This document shows positions 14,422 to 22,094 of a stretch of 22,094 bases of DNA, one piece after another. The first letter of the stretch is position 1, and every line of letters starts with the position of its first letter. The notes beneath the pieces were generated by a model. That model searched no databases. It had not been told where the DNA came from and saw nothing but the letters and a program-made list of their open reading frames with translations. The position numbers and the translations under genes were made by a program. Origin of the DNA: Competibacteraceae bacterium UBA6584 (GTDB lineage Bacteria > Pseudomonadota > Gammaproteobacteria > Competibacterales > Competibacteraceae); NCBI GenBank assembly GCA_002433805.1, contig DJIW01000013.1:359-22452 (forward strand). The letters are read 5' to 3'.

Positions 14422-16659
14422 TTATTCCGCTGGCGGCGGATCGGCGGGAGCTTCTTGCTCGGCTTGGCCCTCAATCGGTTCAGAAGCCGGCAGGGGTTCC
14501 GGCCGCAGGACGATGCCTCCCAGCGGGGGTACGGTGACGCAGAGCGAATACGGTCTTTCCATCCACGGCCACTCCTGCGCGTTCAATTCGATATCGCCGT
14601 TGCCGACGCCGCTGCCCCCGTAGTAATGAGAGTCGGAATTGAGCGCTTCCGAGTAACGGCCGTGCCGTGGGACGCCAATGCGGTAGCCGTGGCGGGGAAC
14701 CGGGGTGAAATTGACGATCACCACCAGGAAGTCGTCGCCGTTTTTGCGGACGTAGCTGACGATGGATTGCTCGGCGTCGTGGCAATCGATCCACTCGAAT
14801 CCCTGCCATTCGAACTCGAAGTGATGCAGCGCCGAGCTGGTGCGATAAAGCCGGTTTAAGTCCTTGACCAGCAGTTGCAAGCCCTGATGGAAGCCGTATT
14901 GCAGCACGTACCAATCGAGCGTGGTGGCGTCGTTCCATTCGGTGCCCTGACCGAATTCCGTTCCCATGAACAGCAGTTTTTTGCCCGGATGCGTGAACAT
15001 ATAGGTGTACAGCAAGCGTAAATTGGCGAAGCGCTGCCATTCGTCGCCCGGCATCTTATTCAGCATCGAACCCTTGCCGTGCACCACCTCATCATGCGAA
15101 AACGGGAGCATGAAGTTCTCGGTGAAGCAGTAAAGCATGCTGAAGGTCAGCAAGTCGTGATGGTATTTGCGATGGACCGAATCCTGCAGCATGTAGCGCA
15201 GTGTGTCGTTCATCCAGCCCATGTTCCATTTGATGGTGAAGCCCAAGCCGCCGACGTAGGTGGGGCGGGTGACCTGCGGCCAGGAGGTCGACTCCTCGGC
15301 GATGACCAACGCGCCGGGGTGCTCGCTGTGGACGACGGTGTTCAACTCGCGCAGGAAGTCGATGGCCTCAAGATTCTCGCGGCCGCCGTACTTGTTGGGA
15401 ATCCACTCGGTGCGCGAGTAATCCAGATACAGCATTGAGGCTACCGCGTCCACCCGCAAACCGTCGAGATGAAATTCTTCCAGCCAATAAAAGGCGCTGG
15501 AGAGCAGGAAGTTCTTCACCTCGTAACGGCCGAAGTTGAAGATCAAGGTGGACCAATCGAGGTGCTCGCCCTTGCGCGGGTCGGCGTGCTCGTAGAGCGC
15601 CTCGCCGTCGAAACGCGCCAGGCCGTGCGCGTCCTTGGGAAAATGCGCCGGCACCCAGTCGAGAATCACTCCGATGCCGTTCTGGTGGCAGTAATCGACG
15701 AAATAGCGGAAATCGTCCGGGGTGCCGAAACGGCTGGTCGGAGCGTAGTAGCCGGTGGTTTGATAGCCCCAGGAAGCGTCGTAGGGGTGTTCGGTGATCG
15801 GCAACAGCTCGATGTGGGTGAAGCCCATGTCCTTGACATACTCCACCAATTGGTGGACCAAGTCCCGGTAGTTGAGAAATTCACCTTCCCAGCCCCGCCG
15901 CCAGGAACCGAGATGGACCTCATAGATCGAAATCGGTTGGTGGAGCCAATCGAAGTTGTTGCGGCCCTCCATCCATTCGCCGTCCCGCCAGCCGTAGTTA
16001 TCGACCTTGGGCACGATGGTGGAGGTGCTGGGCCGCATTTCAAACTGCTGGCCGTAGGGGTCCGATTTGAGAAACACCACGCCGCTGTGGCGGTTGCGCA
16101 GTTCGAATTTGTAAAGGTCGCCCGGGCAAAGGTTGGGAATGAACAATTCCCAAATGCCGCTGGCGCCCCGGCCCCGCATCGGGTGGCAGCGGCCGTCCCA
16201 GCGGTTGAAGTTGCCGACCACGCTCACCCGTTCGGCGTTGGGAGCCCAAACTCCAAACAGCACGCCGGAAACCCCGTCCGCCGTATGCGGGTGCGCGCCC
16301 AGGAATCGATACGCATGCCAGTGCTTGCCCTCGCCGAACAAATAGAGGTCGAAATCGGCGATTTGCGGCGGGAAACAATAAGGATCGTGGGCGACTTGTT
16401 CGTTGTTATCGGAATCGCGCCAGCGCAGTTGGTAGCGCTCGGGCACCTGCTTGGGATCGCCTTCCCACTCGAACAAGTCGCTGTTGTCGACGCGGTGCAT
16501 CGGCAGATTGCCCTCGGCGATTTCCACATCCCGCGCGTAGGGCATGTGGGCGCGGACCACCACCTTGTCATCTTGGGGATGTCGGCCCAGCAAGGCGAAG
16601 GGGTCGTGATGGCGGGCTTCGAGGAGTCGTTGTAGTTCGGGATTGATTTTCGAGCTCAT
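14422..16659 (-). CDS. glgB: 1,4-alpha-glucan branching enzyme GlgB
   Basis: A 745-residue glycogen branching enzyme (GH13), which cuts alpha-1,4 chains and re-joins them as alpha-1,6 branches. The layout is the long bacterial form: N1 domain (about 1-110), CBM48 domain (GVWAPNAERVSVVGNFN, about 135-150), catalytic barrel and C-terminal beta domain. Catalytic residues are present: nucleophile Asp404 in DGLRVDAV, acid/base Glu455 in IAEEST and Asp523 in FSHDEVVHGKGS, numbered almost as in E. coli GlgB. The C-terminus ends in a Pro/Glu/Ala-rich tail (about residues 718-745). A GTG at 16662 immediately precedes the chosen ATG at 16659 and both could use the AGGA at 16670-16673. No other glycogen gene is adjacent. 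Confidence 0.97.
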   Translation of the reverse strand: MSSKINPELQRLLEARHHDPFALLGRHPQDDKVVVRAHMPYARDVEIAEGNLPMHRVDNSDLFEWEGDPKQVPERYQLRWRDSDNNEQVAHDPYCFPPQIADFDLYLFGEGKHWHAYRFLGAHPHTADGVSGVLFGVWAPNAERVSVVGNFNRWDGRCHPMRGRGASGIWELFIPNLCPGDLYKFELRNRHSGVVFLKSDPYGQQFEMRPSTSTIVPKVDNYGWRDGEWMEGRNNFDWLHQPISIYEVHLGSWRRGWEGEFLNYRDLVHQLVEYVKDMGFTHIELLPITEHPYDASWGYQTTGYYAPTSRFGTPDDFRYFVDYCHQNGIGVILDWVPAHFPKDAHGLARFDGEALYEHADPRKGEHLDWSTLIFNFGRYEVKNFLLSSAFYWLEEFHLDGLRVDAVASMLYLDYSRTEWIPNKYGGRENLEAIDFLRELNTVVHSEHPGALVIAEESTSWPQVTRPTYVGGLGFTIKWNMGWMNDTLRYMLQDSVHRKYHHDLLTFSMLYCFTENFMLPFSHDEVVHGKGSMLNKMPGDEWQRFANLRLLYTYMFTHPGKKLLFMGTEFGQGTEWNDATTLDWYVLQYGFHQGLQLLVKDLNRLYRTSSALHHFEFEWQGFEWIDCHDAEQSIVSYVRKNGDDFLVVIVNFTPVPRHGYRIGVPRHGRYSEALNSDSHYYGGSGVGNGDIELNAQEWPWMERPYSLCVTVPPLGGIVLRPEPLPASEPIEGQAEQEAPADPPPAE

Positions 16660-17184
16660 CACGTTTTCATCCTGTTATGTTGACGGTGGAGGCCATGCCC
16701 GACGGCGCTCGTTGCCTCCCGAGCCTAAATCCGGATCGCAACGCGCGAAAAAACCGCAAGCTTGCGGAGGGTCGGGAAACGGCGGGCGTTTTTTATTTCC
16801 GGCGCCAAGGTCGTCTTTTATTGATCGCTTTATACGCCGCATGCGTTAATCGCCTTAGTATAACGCCGAATCCGTAAAACAAGGATTTTCCGTGAGGGTA
16901 CTGAAGCGCGATTGAGTCGCGGCGGCCGCGCCAAGAACGGGAATAGCAGGATAAATGGTAAACTCGCGTCCGGTTTTGAACTCGTTCGATCACTTCCTCG
17001 CTGTCAGCGCTGGTTCCAATTTGGAAGGATGATCTGTCCCGATCCATGTTGGCGCCTGGTTGGCGCGATGATTCAACCCTTCAACCACTCCTCCCCGTCG
17101 GCGCAGTCTGCTAAGATAAGAACCGTAGCTTCCGTAGTGTTATCAAACCTCTCTAAAACTAGAATGCACTTCAAGGGACAAGCC
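16660..17184. other. Intergenic region between glgB and the cytochrome-like lipoprotein
   Basis: A stretch of 525 bases between divergent genes with no convincing coding frame or RNA gene. It must hold the promoters of glgB (-) and probably of the lipoprotein gene (+), but I could not find a well-spaced -35/-10 pair. Minus-strand TATACT-like and TATAAA-like sites near 16812-16862 are possible -10 boxes for glgB. The AGGGA at 17174-17178 is the ribosome binding site of the lipoprotein. A palindrome at 16754-16767 is listed separately. Confidence 0.6.
16748..16767 (-). terminator. Terminator-like palindrome upstream of glgB
   Basis: A perfect 14-base palindrome (CCGCAAG/CTTGCGG) at 16754-16767 is followed on the minus strand by six T (16753-16748). 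It can fold as a 5-bp stem with a 4-base loop. It lies about 90 bases upstream of the glgB start on the same strand, where it could end an incoming transcript or attenuate glgB, or it may be only a binding site. The stem is short, so confidence is low. Confidence 0.35.
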
Positions 17185-17580
17185 ATGAATTCTCGTAAAC
17201 TGCTTGCAACCGCATTGGTTTTGGGGCTGGGCGCGCTGGCGGGTTGTTCCGGGGAACGACCGGACAAGGTGGTGAGCTTCCAAAAGGACGTAGTTCCAAT
17301 TTTGAAAGCGAGCTGCGCGGAGTGCCACACCCCACCCGATGGCCAAGGTTATCAAAAGACCGGCTTGGCGGTGGACACCTACGATCATTTGATGAAAGGG
17401 ACCAAGATGGGTCCGGTCATCATCGCCGGGCAAAGCGTGAACAGCAATTTGAACCGGCTGATCGAAGGCCGTCCCGGCGTCGATCCTTCCATTCAGATGC
17501 CGCATGGCAAGGTCAAATTGCCGGAGGCGCAATTGGCCATCATCCGCAGTTGGGTGGATCAGGGCGCCAAAAACAACTGA
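17185..17580 (+). CDS. Cytochrome-c-like lipoprotein (PSD1/planctomycete-type domain)
   Basis: A 131-residue exported protein. Residues 1-20 form a lipoprotein signal peptide ending in a lipobox (LAGC), with Cys21 as the predicted lipidated residue. The mature part begins with the FQKDVVPILKASCAECH pattern typical of small cytochrome domains of the PSD1 type, giving one heme c site C44-x-x-C47-H48. Met105 in IQMPHGK is a candidate second heme ligand, and IIRSWVDQGA near the C-terminus is the usual closing helix. It is probably membrane-anchored on the periplasmic side, taking part in electron transfer; the partner is unknown. AGGGA six bases upstream supports the ATG. It sits 180 bases before relA without obvious functional link. 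Confidence 0.88.
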   Translation: MNSRKLLATALVLGLGALAGCSGERPDKVVSFQKDVVPILKASCAECHTPPDGQGYQKTGLAVDTYDHLMKGTKMGPVIIAGQSVNSNLNRLIEGRPGVDPSIQMPHGKVKLPEAQLAIIRSWVDQGAKNN

Positions 17581-17660
17581 GTCCAACGCCCGCCTCCTAA
17601 AGTTTGCCGGGGCCTCTTCCGAGTCGGAGGCGGTCCCGAGCATCCCGCTCGTCTCGCGTC

Positions 17661-17666
17661 TATAAT
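17661..17666 (+). promoter_or_regulatory. Possible -10 box upstream of relA
   Basis: A consensus TATAAT lies about 95 bases before the relA start. No good -35 sequence stands 16-18 bases upstream, so this is only a candidate. Confidence 0.25.
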
Positions 17667-17760
17667 CAATAAGTCCGCGCCATCTCCCCGTCGCGCCCGT
17701 CTTGCTGAACCTCCAGCAACCAGCGGATTTTCCCTTTCGGATGTCATTCTGGGGACGCTT

Positions 17761-19905
17761 ATGGTCAGTTCCAGGCAAACTGCGCTAGCCGGCGCGGATT
17801 TCGACACGTGGCTGGATACCTTGCGCGTCGGTTGGTCGGACGCGCAAATCGAGCGGGTGAGAAGCGCTTACCGCGCTTGCGGCGAACCGGATTTGGCCGT
17901 CGCCGACTTGCTGGCTGATCTCGGCATGGAGCCGGATGTAGTCATCGCGGCGCTGCTGCACGGCGCGGTCGCCGACGGCCGGCGCACGTTGGAATGGCTC
18001 GAAGAGGAATTTGGCTCCGCCATCGCGCGCTTGGTGGAAGGCATCGCCAAGCTGGACGCCATCGGCGACTTGCACCAGGGCAGCCAACACGCCGGCCGGC
18101 AATTGGAGAGCTTGCGCAAGATGCTGCTGGCGATGGCGCAAGACGTGCGGGTGGTGCTCATCAAGCTGGCGATGCGCTTGCACGCGCTGCGCCAGCTCGG
18201 CCGCGCGCCGCTCGCGCACCAGCACCGCGTCGCTCGGGAAACTCTGGATATTTTCACGCCGCTCGCCAACCGCCTGGGCATCGGCCGGATCAAGTGGGAA
18301 ATGGAGGATCTGGCGCTGCGGTATCTGGATCCGGCGGCGTACAAGCAGATCGCGGCCGCGCTGGAGGAACGCCGCGCCGACCGGGAACGCTACATCGCTC
18401 GGGTCATGGAGGACCTGCGCGATTTTCTGCGGCGGGCCGGCATCCGCGCCGAGGTCAGCGGCCGGGTCAAGCACATTTACGGCATCTGGCGGAAGATGCA
18501 CCGCAAGAAGCTGAGCTTCGAGCAGATTTTCGACCTGCGAGCGGTGCGGGTCATGGTGGAAACGGTCAACGACTGCTACGCCGCGCTCGGCGTGGTTCAC
18601 GCGCGCTGGAATCACATCCATCAGGAATTCGACGACTACATCGCGCAACCCAAGCCTAACGGTTATCAATCGTTGCACACGACGGTGGCCGGCCCGGAAG
18701 GCCGTCCGGTGGAAGTGCAGATTCGGACCCATACGATGCATCAAAACGCCGAGTTGGGCGTCGCCGCTCACTGGCGTTATAAAGAAGGCGGCGAGGGGCC
18801 TGGCAACATCGCCGAACGACAGATCGCCTGGTTGCGGCAGATGTTGGAGTCCCGCGAGGAAGACAGCGACGACGGCGATCTGTTGGAACGGTTCAAGGCC
18901 GAGGCATTTCAAGATCGGGTGTACGCCATCACCCCCAAGGGCGCCATTATCGAACTGGCGCAGGGCGCCACCCCGCTGGATTTTGCCTACCACATCCACA
19001 CCGAGGTGGGCCACCGTTGTCGGGGCGCCAAGGTCAACAGCCGGATCGTGCCGCTGACCTACGAGATCAATAACGGCGATCAGATCGAGGTTTTAACCGC
19101 CAAGGCCGGCGGTCCCAGCCGCGATTGGCTGAGCCCCCACCTGGGTTACGTCAAGACCAACCGGGCCCGCGCCAAGATCCGGCAATGGTTTTTCCAGCAA
19201 GATCAGGACAAGAGCATCGCGGCGGGAAGAACCGCGCTGGAATCCGAATTCCAACGCTTGGGCATCAAACAGCTCAAGCTGGAAAAAGTGGCGGACCGGC
19301 TCGGTTTCGCCAAACCGGAGGATTTATTCGCGGCGGTGGGCCACGGCGCGCTGACCACCGCGCAGGTGATCGCCCGGATTCAGGATCTGTTGCCGGCCCC
19401 GCCCGCGCCCAAGGAAGAGCAGCTTCCCACCCGCAAGCTCAAACCGCGCGATCCCGGCAAGGACAGCGTGCGGATTCGCGGGGTCGGCCGCTTGTTGACC
19501 CAGATGGCGCAATGCTGCCAACCCGCGCCGTTCGAACCCATCGCCGGCTATATCACCCAAGGTCGCGGAGTGACCATCCACCGTCAGGATTGCGCCAACT
19601 TTCTCGGTTTGGCCAGCCAGCATCACGAGCGCGCCATCGAGGTGGCATGGGGCGAGACCCCGGCCACCTATCCGGTGGACATTATGATCGTCGCCCACGA
19701 TCGTTCGGGGCTGCTGCGGGATATTTCCTCGATATTGGCCAACGATCAGGTCAACGTGCTAGGCGCGAACACCCTGACCGATCGGGAAACATCGGTCGCC
19801 ACCATGCTCATGACGCTGGAAATCACCGATGTGGTGCAACTGAGCCGAGTGCTCGACAAGATCGCTCAATTGCCGAATATCGTCCAAACGTATCGCAAGC
19901 ACTGA
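17761..19905 (+). CDS. relA: GTP pyrophosphokinase RelA ((p)ppGpp synthetase)
   Basis: A 714-residue RelA/SpoT homologue that makes (p)ppGpp from ATP and GTP/GDP when uncharged tRNA stalls ribosomes. The N-terminal hydrolase-like domain is degenerate: where active SpoT has HDVIED, this has HGAVADG from His67, so hydrolase activity is not expected. The synthetase domain has the EFDD motif at 289-292, the acidic EXDD version typical of RelA rather than the RXKD of SpoT, followed by NGYQSLHT. A TGS domain (about 383-445), a zinc-finger region with Cys585, Cys586, His607 and Cys611, and a C-terminal ACT domain (about 637-710) complete the RelA layout. The ATG at 17761 follows GGGGA by five bases. 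It converges with hflD, 9 bases apart. Confidence 0.96.
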   Translation: MVSSRQTALAGADFDTWLDTLRVGWSDAQIERVRSAYRACGEPDLAVADLLADLGMEPDVVIAALLHGAVADGRRTLEWLEEEFGSAIARLVEGIAKLDAIGDLHQGSQHAGRQLESLRKMLLAMAQDVRVVLIKLAMRLHALRQLGRAPLAHQHRVARETLDIFTPLANRLGIGRIKWEMEDLALRYLDPAAYKQIAAALEERRADRERYIARVMEDLRDFLRRAGIRAEVSGRVKHIYGIWRKMHRKKLSFEQIFDLRAVRVMVETVNDCYAALGVVHARWNHIHQEFDDYIAQPKPNGYQSLHTTVAGPEGRPVEVQIRTHTMHQNAELGVAAHWRYKEGGEGPGNIAERQIAWLRQMLESREEDSDDGDLLERFKAEAFQDRVYAITPKGAIIELAQGATPLDFAYHIHTEVGHRCRGAKVNSRIVPLTYEINNGDQIEVLTAKAGGPSRDWLSPHLGYVKTNRARAKIRQWFFQQDQDKSIAAGRTALESEFQRLGIKQLKLEKVADRLGFAKPEDLFAAVGHGALTTAQVIARIQDLLPAPPAPKEEQLPTRKLKPRDPGKDSVRIRGVGRLLTQMAQCCQPAPFEPIAGYITQGRGVTIHRQDCANFLGLASQHHERAIEVAWGETPATYPVDIMIVAHDRSGLLRDISSILANDQVNVLGANTLTDRETSVATMLMTLEITDVVQLSRVLDKIAQLPNIVQTYRKH

Positions 19906-19914
19906 AACCGGTTT

Positions 19915-20532
19915 TTAATCCAGGCGGGCCAGCAGGACGCGCGTTTCCCGCAACAGGGTATTGCGCCGCACCAGCAAGGTCAGCCGGCCGCCGCCGCTTT
20001 GCCGCCACAGCGTCGCGGCGCGGATTCCGGCCAAGAGCAGGGCGCGAATCCGGTTGGCGTTCTCGGAGTTGTTGAGGTGCAGTTGATCGCCGTTGACCAT
20101 GATGCGCGGCGACAAGGTACTGACGTTCTTCAAATAGAGATCGGCGAACCGAGCCATGGTGTTGCTGTGGTTGAGCGGGAAATGGGTCAGATTTTGAGTG
20201 ATGTCCTCCAGGCCCGCGCGGATGGCTTGCAACAGATCGCCGCGCCGGGCCAGCTTGCGCTCCAAACCCAGCAGCGCGACCGCGTAGCGGGTCAATTCCA
20301 TATCGCGAGGGTTGGTCAGTTGTTGCTCCAGCAGCCGCAAACCGGAGCGCAAACGGTGCGAACCGCCGTAAATCGCGCTGCTGCTGGGCGCGTCGATCTT
20401 GAGCAAGCTGCTGAGGCAGGTATCGATATCCTCAAGGTTGGTTTGGCCGCGACGGGCGATGTCGCGCACCGATTCGATGGCTTGCAACAGGCCGGCCAGG
20501 GCGATGGTGCGGTCGTGATCGGTCTGAGGCAT
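19915..20532 (-). CDS. hflD: High-frequency lysogenization protein HflD homologue
   Basis: A 205-residue HflD-family protein, largely helical, with family-typical stretches such as LAGLLQAIESVRDIARRG at the N-terminus, YGGSHRLRSGLRLLEQQL near residue 55 and MARFADLYLKNVSTLSPRIMV near 125. In E. coli HflD is a membrane-associated protein that affects phage lambda CII; its housekeeping role is unclear. It lies 20 bases downstream of mnmA on the same strand, the arrangement conserved in gammaproteobacteria, so the two are probably co-transcribed. Length is normal. The 9-base gap to the convergent relA holds no recognisable strong terminator. Confidence 0.93.
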   Translation of the reverse strand: MPQTDHDRTIALAGLLQAIESVRDIARRGQTNLEDIDTCLSSLLKIDAPSSSAIYGGSHRLRSGLRLLEQQLTNPRDMELTRYAVALLGLERKLARRGDLLQAIRAGLEDITQNLTHFPLNHSNTMARFADLYLKNVSTLSPRIMVNGDQLHLNNSENANRIRALLLAGIRAATLWRQSGGGRLTLLVRRNTLLRETRVLLARLD

Positions 20533-20552
20533 GAGTCAAGCTTACCCTGGGG

Positions 20553-21641
20553 TTAAGCGAGCGCGGTTTCAATGACACCGCCGCCCAAGCACTCGTCGTC
20601 CCGATAAAAGACGATGGCTTGACCGGGGGTGATGGCGCGCTGCGGGCGGTCGAAACTGACCCGCAGTCCGGTTTCGTCGATGGCCTCCAGGCAGCAAGGC
20701 TGATCGGCTTGGCGGTAGCGAATCCGGGCTTGACAGCGCAGCGGTGATTCGGGCGCAAAGCCGGCGATCCAATGCGGCTGGGAGGCTTGCAGCCGGCTGT
20801 GAAACAGCGCCGGATGGTCGCGGCCCTGGGCGACGATCAGCGTGTTGCGCTCCAAATCCTTGGCGGCGACATACCACGGCTCGCCGCTGCTCTCGCGCCG
20901 CCCGCCGATGCCCAATCCCTGCCGCTGGCCGATGGTGTGGAACATCAAGCCGGCGTGTTGGCCGAGCAGCGCGCCGTCGACGGCGCGAATCGGTCCGGGT
21001 TGCGCGGGCAGGTAGCGGCTCAGGAATTCCCGGAACGGTCGCTCGCCGATGAAGCAGATGCCGGTGCTGTCCTTTTTATCGTGAGTGACGAGGCCGGCCG
21101 CCGCCGCTCGTTCGCGCACCTCTCGCTTGGTGAGTTCTCCCACCGGAAACAAGGCGCTGGCCAATTGCGCTTGGTCGAGGCCGTATAGGAAATAACTTTG
21201 ATCCTTGCCGGCGTCGCGGCCCTTAAGCAGGGAATAGCGGCCGTTTTGGAGCTGGCAGCGCGCGTAGTGGCCGGTGGCGATGCGTTCCGCGCCCAAGCGG
21301 CGGGCGTGATCGAGAAAGGCTTTGAATTTAATCTCGGTATTGCAAAGAGTGTCGGGATTCGGGGTTCGGCCCTTGCGGTATTGGTCCAAAAAGTAATTGA
21401 AGACCCGAGCCTGATAGTCCGCCGTGAAGTTGACTTGATGCAGGGGGATGCCGAGCGTCTCGCACACCAAACGGGCGTCCTCCACGTCATCGGCCGCGCT
21501 GCAGTAGCCGCTGTCGTGGCTGTCCTCCCAGTTCTTCATGAACACGCCATGCACCTCAAAACCCTGTTTGACCAGCAACAACGCCGCGACCGAAGAGTCC
21601 ACGCCGCCGGAGAGACCGACGACAATGCGAGTGCTAGCCAT
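20553..21641 (-). CDS. mnmA: tRNA-specific 2-thiouridylase MnmA
   Basis: A 362-residue PP-loop ATPase that adds sulfur to U34 of tRNA Lys, Glu and Gln in the cytoplasm, receiving persulfide sulfur from the Tus relay. The PP-loop SGGVDSS is at 11-17. The catalytic cysteine pair is Cys100 (in DTLCNTEIKF) and Cys196 (in STGICFIGE), close to Cys102 and Cys199 of E. coli. Other family landmarks are GVFMKNWED near 32, ATGHYAR at 122-128 and GKDQSYFLYGL near 145. The length is normal and all key residues are intact. No clear ribosome binding site precedes the ATG at 21641. It is the first gene of an mnmA-hflD operon. Confidence 0.97.
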   Translation of the reverse strand: MASTRIVVGLSGGVDSSVAALLLVKQGFEVHGVFMKNWEDSHDSGYCSAADDVEDARLVCETLGIPLHQVNFTADYQARVFNYFLDQYRKGRTPNPDTLCNTEIKFKAFLDHARRLGAERIATGHYARCQLQNGRYSLLKGRDAGKDQSYFLYGLDQAQLASALFPVGELTKREVRERAAAAGLVTHDKKDSTGICFIGERPFREFLSRYLPAQPGPIRAVDGALLGQHAGLMFHTIGQRQGLGIGGRRESSGEPWYVAAKDLERNTLIVAQGRDHPALFHSRLQASQPHWIAGFAPESPLRCQARIRYRQADQPCCLEAIDETGLRVSFDRPQRAITPGQAIVFYRDDECLGGGVIETALA

Positions 21642-21749
21642 GAAGTTTAAAAGGAACGGGGCGTTCGACCGATTAAGAGGGGGCGGCGCTTATGATAGCA
21701 GACTGGTGACGCCCGGACAGCGCTGCCAGGGGTTTTAGCCGCAAGACCT

Positions 21750-21772
21750 AAAAAGCCGAGCCCGAAGGCTCG
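21750..21772 (-). terminator. Intrinsic terminator downstream of the phasin gene
   Basis: On the minus strand a 6-bp stem (21772-21767 with 21762-21757) is capped by a TTCG tetraloop and followed, after two bases, by five T (21754-21750). It lies 77 bases beyond the phasin stop and separates phasin from mnmA. Confidence 0.85.
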
Positions 21773-21804
21773 ACTCCAAGGATGTTCCAGGCCAAACAAT
21801 CAGG

Positions 21805-21828
21805 GCGGCCGGCGTTCGCGCCAGCCGC
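21805..21828 (-). repeat. Second hairpin downstream of the phasin gene
   Basis: The minus-strand RNA pairs over 10 positions (one G-U) around a CGAA tetraloop, 20 bases after the phasin stop. No T-run follows on that strand. On the + strand it is followed by TTTT, but with one mismatch in the stem and no gene upstream. It may stabilise the phasin mRNA end. Confidence 0.6.
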
Positions 21829-21848
21829 TTTTATCGCCGGCGCGGATT

Positions 21849-22094
21849 TTATTTCTTGAACGACAAGCTTTCCTGAACCAGCTTGTCGAATTCGGATTTG
21901 AACCGCGAGGTCAGCGCGGCCAGCGCCTTGCTGTCATCCATGAATTTCTGCTGCAAGCTGCCGATGGCTTCCGATTGACTGGTCAAGAAGGATTGCAAGC
22001 TATCGGGATCGTTAATATCGGCGGCGGCTTTCATCCGGGTTATCGCCAGATCGATATACGATTGCAGCGCGCTCATCTGGAAATTGACCAAGGC
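21849..22094 (-). CDS. Phasin family protein (C-terminal part)
   Basis: Only the last 82 codons are in the window. The frame is open to the right edge (Ala-Leu-Val-Asn before the first Met), so the true start lies outside. The sequence is helical and amphipathic with no signal peptide, containing AITRMKAAADINDPDSLQ, SFLTSQSEAIGSLQQKFMDD and FKSEFDKLVQ, which match the phasin C-terminal region that coats polyhydroxyalkanoate granules. The NDPDSLQSFLTSQ segment is typical of the family. It ends in SFKK and is followed by two hairpins, the second a clear terminator, so it is at least the last gene of its transcript. Phasin presence implies the cell makes PHA, though no synthase gene is in view. 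Confidence 0.85.
   Translation of the reverse strand, partial: ALVNFQMSALQSYIDLAITRMKAAADINDPDSLQSFLTSQSEAIGSLQQKFMDDSKALAALTSRFKSEFDKLVQESLSFKK

Noticed and set aside
15469..16635. 388-codon open frame on the plus strand opposite glgB
   Set aside because: It lies entirely within glgB, whose catalytic residues and length are intact. The opposite frame is a shadow.
17612..17634. Possible hairpin (GCCTC...GGAGGC) after the cytochrome-like lipoprotein gene
   Set aside because: The stem needs a bulge and no T-run follows, so it does not qualify as an intrinsic terminator.
19900..19918. Palindromic AACCGGTT with T-run between relA and hflD as a shared terminator
   Set aside because: The palindrome is only 8 bases with no loop and cannot form a stable hairpin.
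1..22094. CRISPR array, tRNA, rRNA, insertion sequence or prophage genes
   Set aside because: Looked for regularly spaced repeats, cloverleaf-like segments, transposase or integrase sequences and phage structural genes. None was recognised; the T6SS gp25-like protein is not phage here, given its neighbours.

Overview
The window is GC-rich, densely coding DNA. It suggests a gammaproteobacterium: mnmA-hflD is a gammaproteobacterial pair, relA is a specialised RelA rather than a bifunctional Rel, and the YheT-type hydrolase closely resembles the enterobacterial one. A phasin and glgB indicate storage of both polyhydroxyalkanoate and glycogen. A glycogen- and PHA-accumulating lineage such as Competibacteraceae would fit, but that placement is inference and no marker RNA is present to test it.

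Layout. (1) Positions 1-6968, + strand: the distal part of a type VI secretion (T6SS) operon, tagJ-tssE-tssF-tssG-tssH(clpV). The first four genes overlap end to start. The sheath, Hcp, spike and membrane-complex genes are not in the window and would be expected to the left. (2) 6969-7755: a less GC-rich island with a hairpin, a strong ribosome binding site and a 164-residue protein of unknown function that has a caspase-like His/Cys arrangement. (3) 7756-11001: two overlapping paralogous genes, each with TPR repeats followed by a SAM-dependent methyltransferase domain, then a free-standing acyl carrier protein closed by a clear intrinsic terminator. (4) 11021-14336: a divergent pair, a YheT-family alpha/beta hydrolase (-) and a large acetyl-CoA hydrolase/CoA-transferase family protein (+). 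(5) 14339-16659: glgB (-) with its own terminator. (6) 16660-17184: an intergenic stretch with no gene recognised. (7) 17185-19905, + strand: a small cytochrome-c-like lipoprotein, then relA. (8) 19915-21641, - strand: mnmA-hflD, convergent with relA. (9) 21750-22094, - strand: the C-terminal part of a phasin and its terminator.

The T6SS genes encode the baseplate (TssE, TssF, TssG) and sheath recycling (ClpV, TagJ). GlgB, the phasin, the CoA-transferase and RelA point to carbon storage and stress physiology, but they are separate transcription units. The least explained part is 7.0-11.0 kb: the His/Cys protein beside clpV and the tandem TPR-methyltransferases with a private carrier protein. 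No rRNA, tRNA, CRISPR array, insertion sequence or prophage was recognised.
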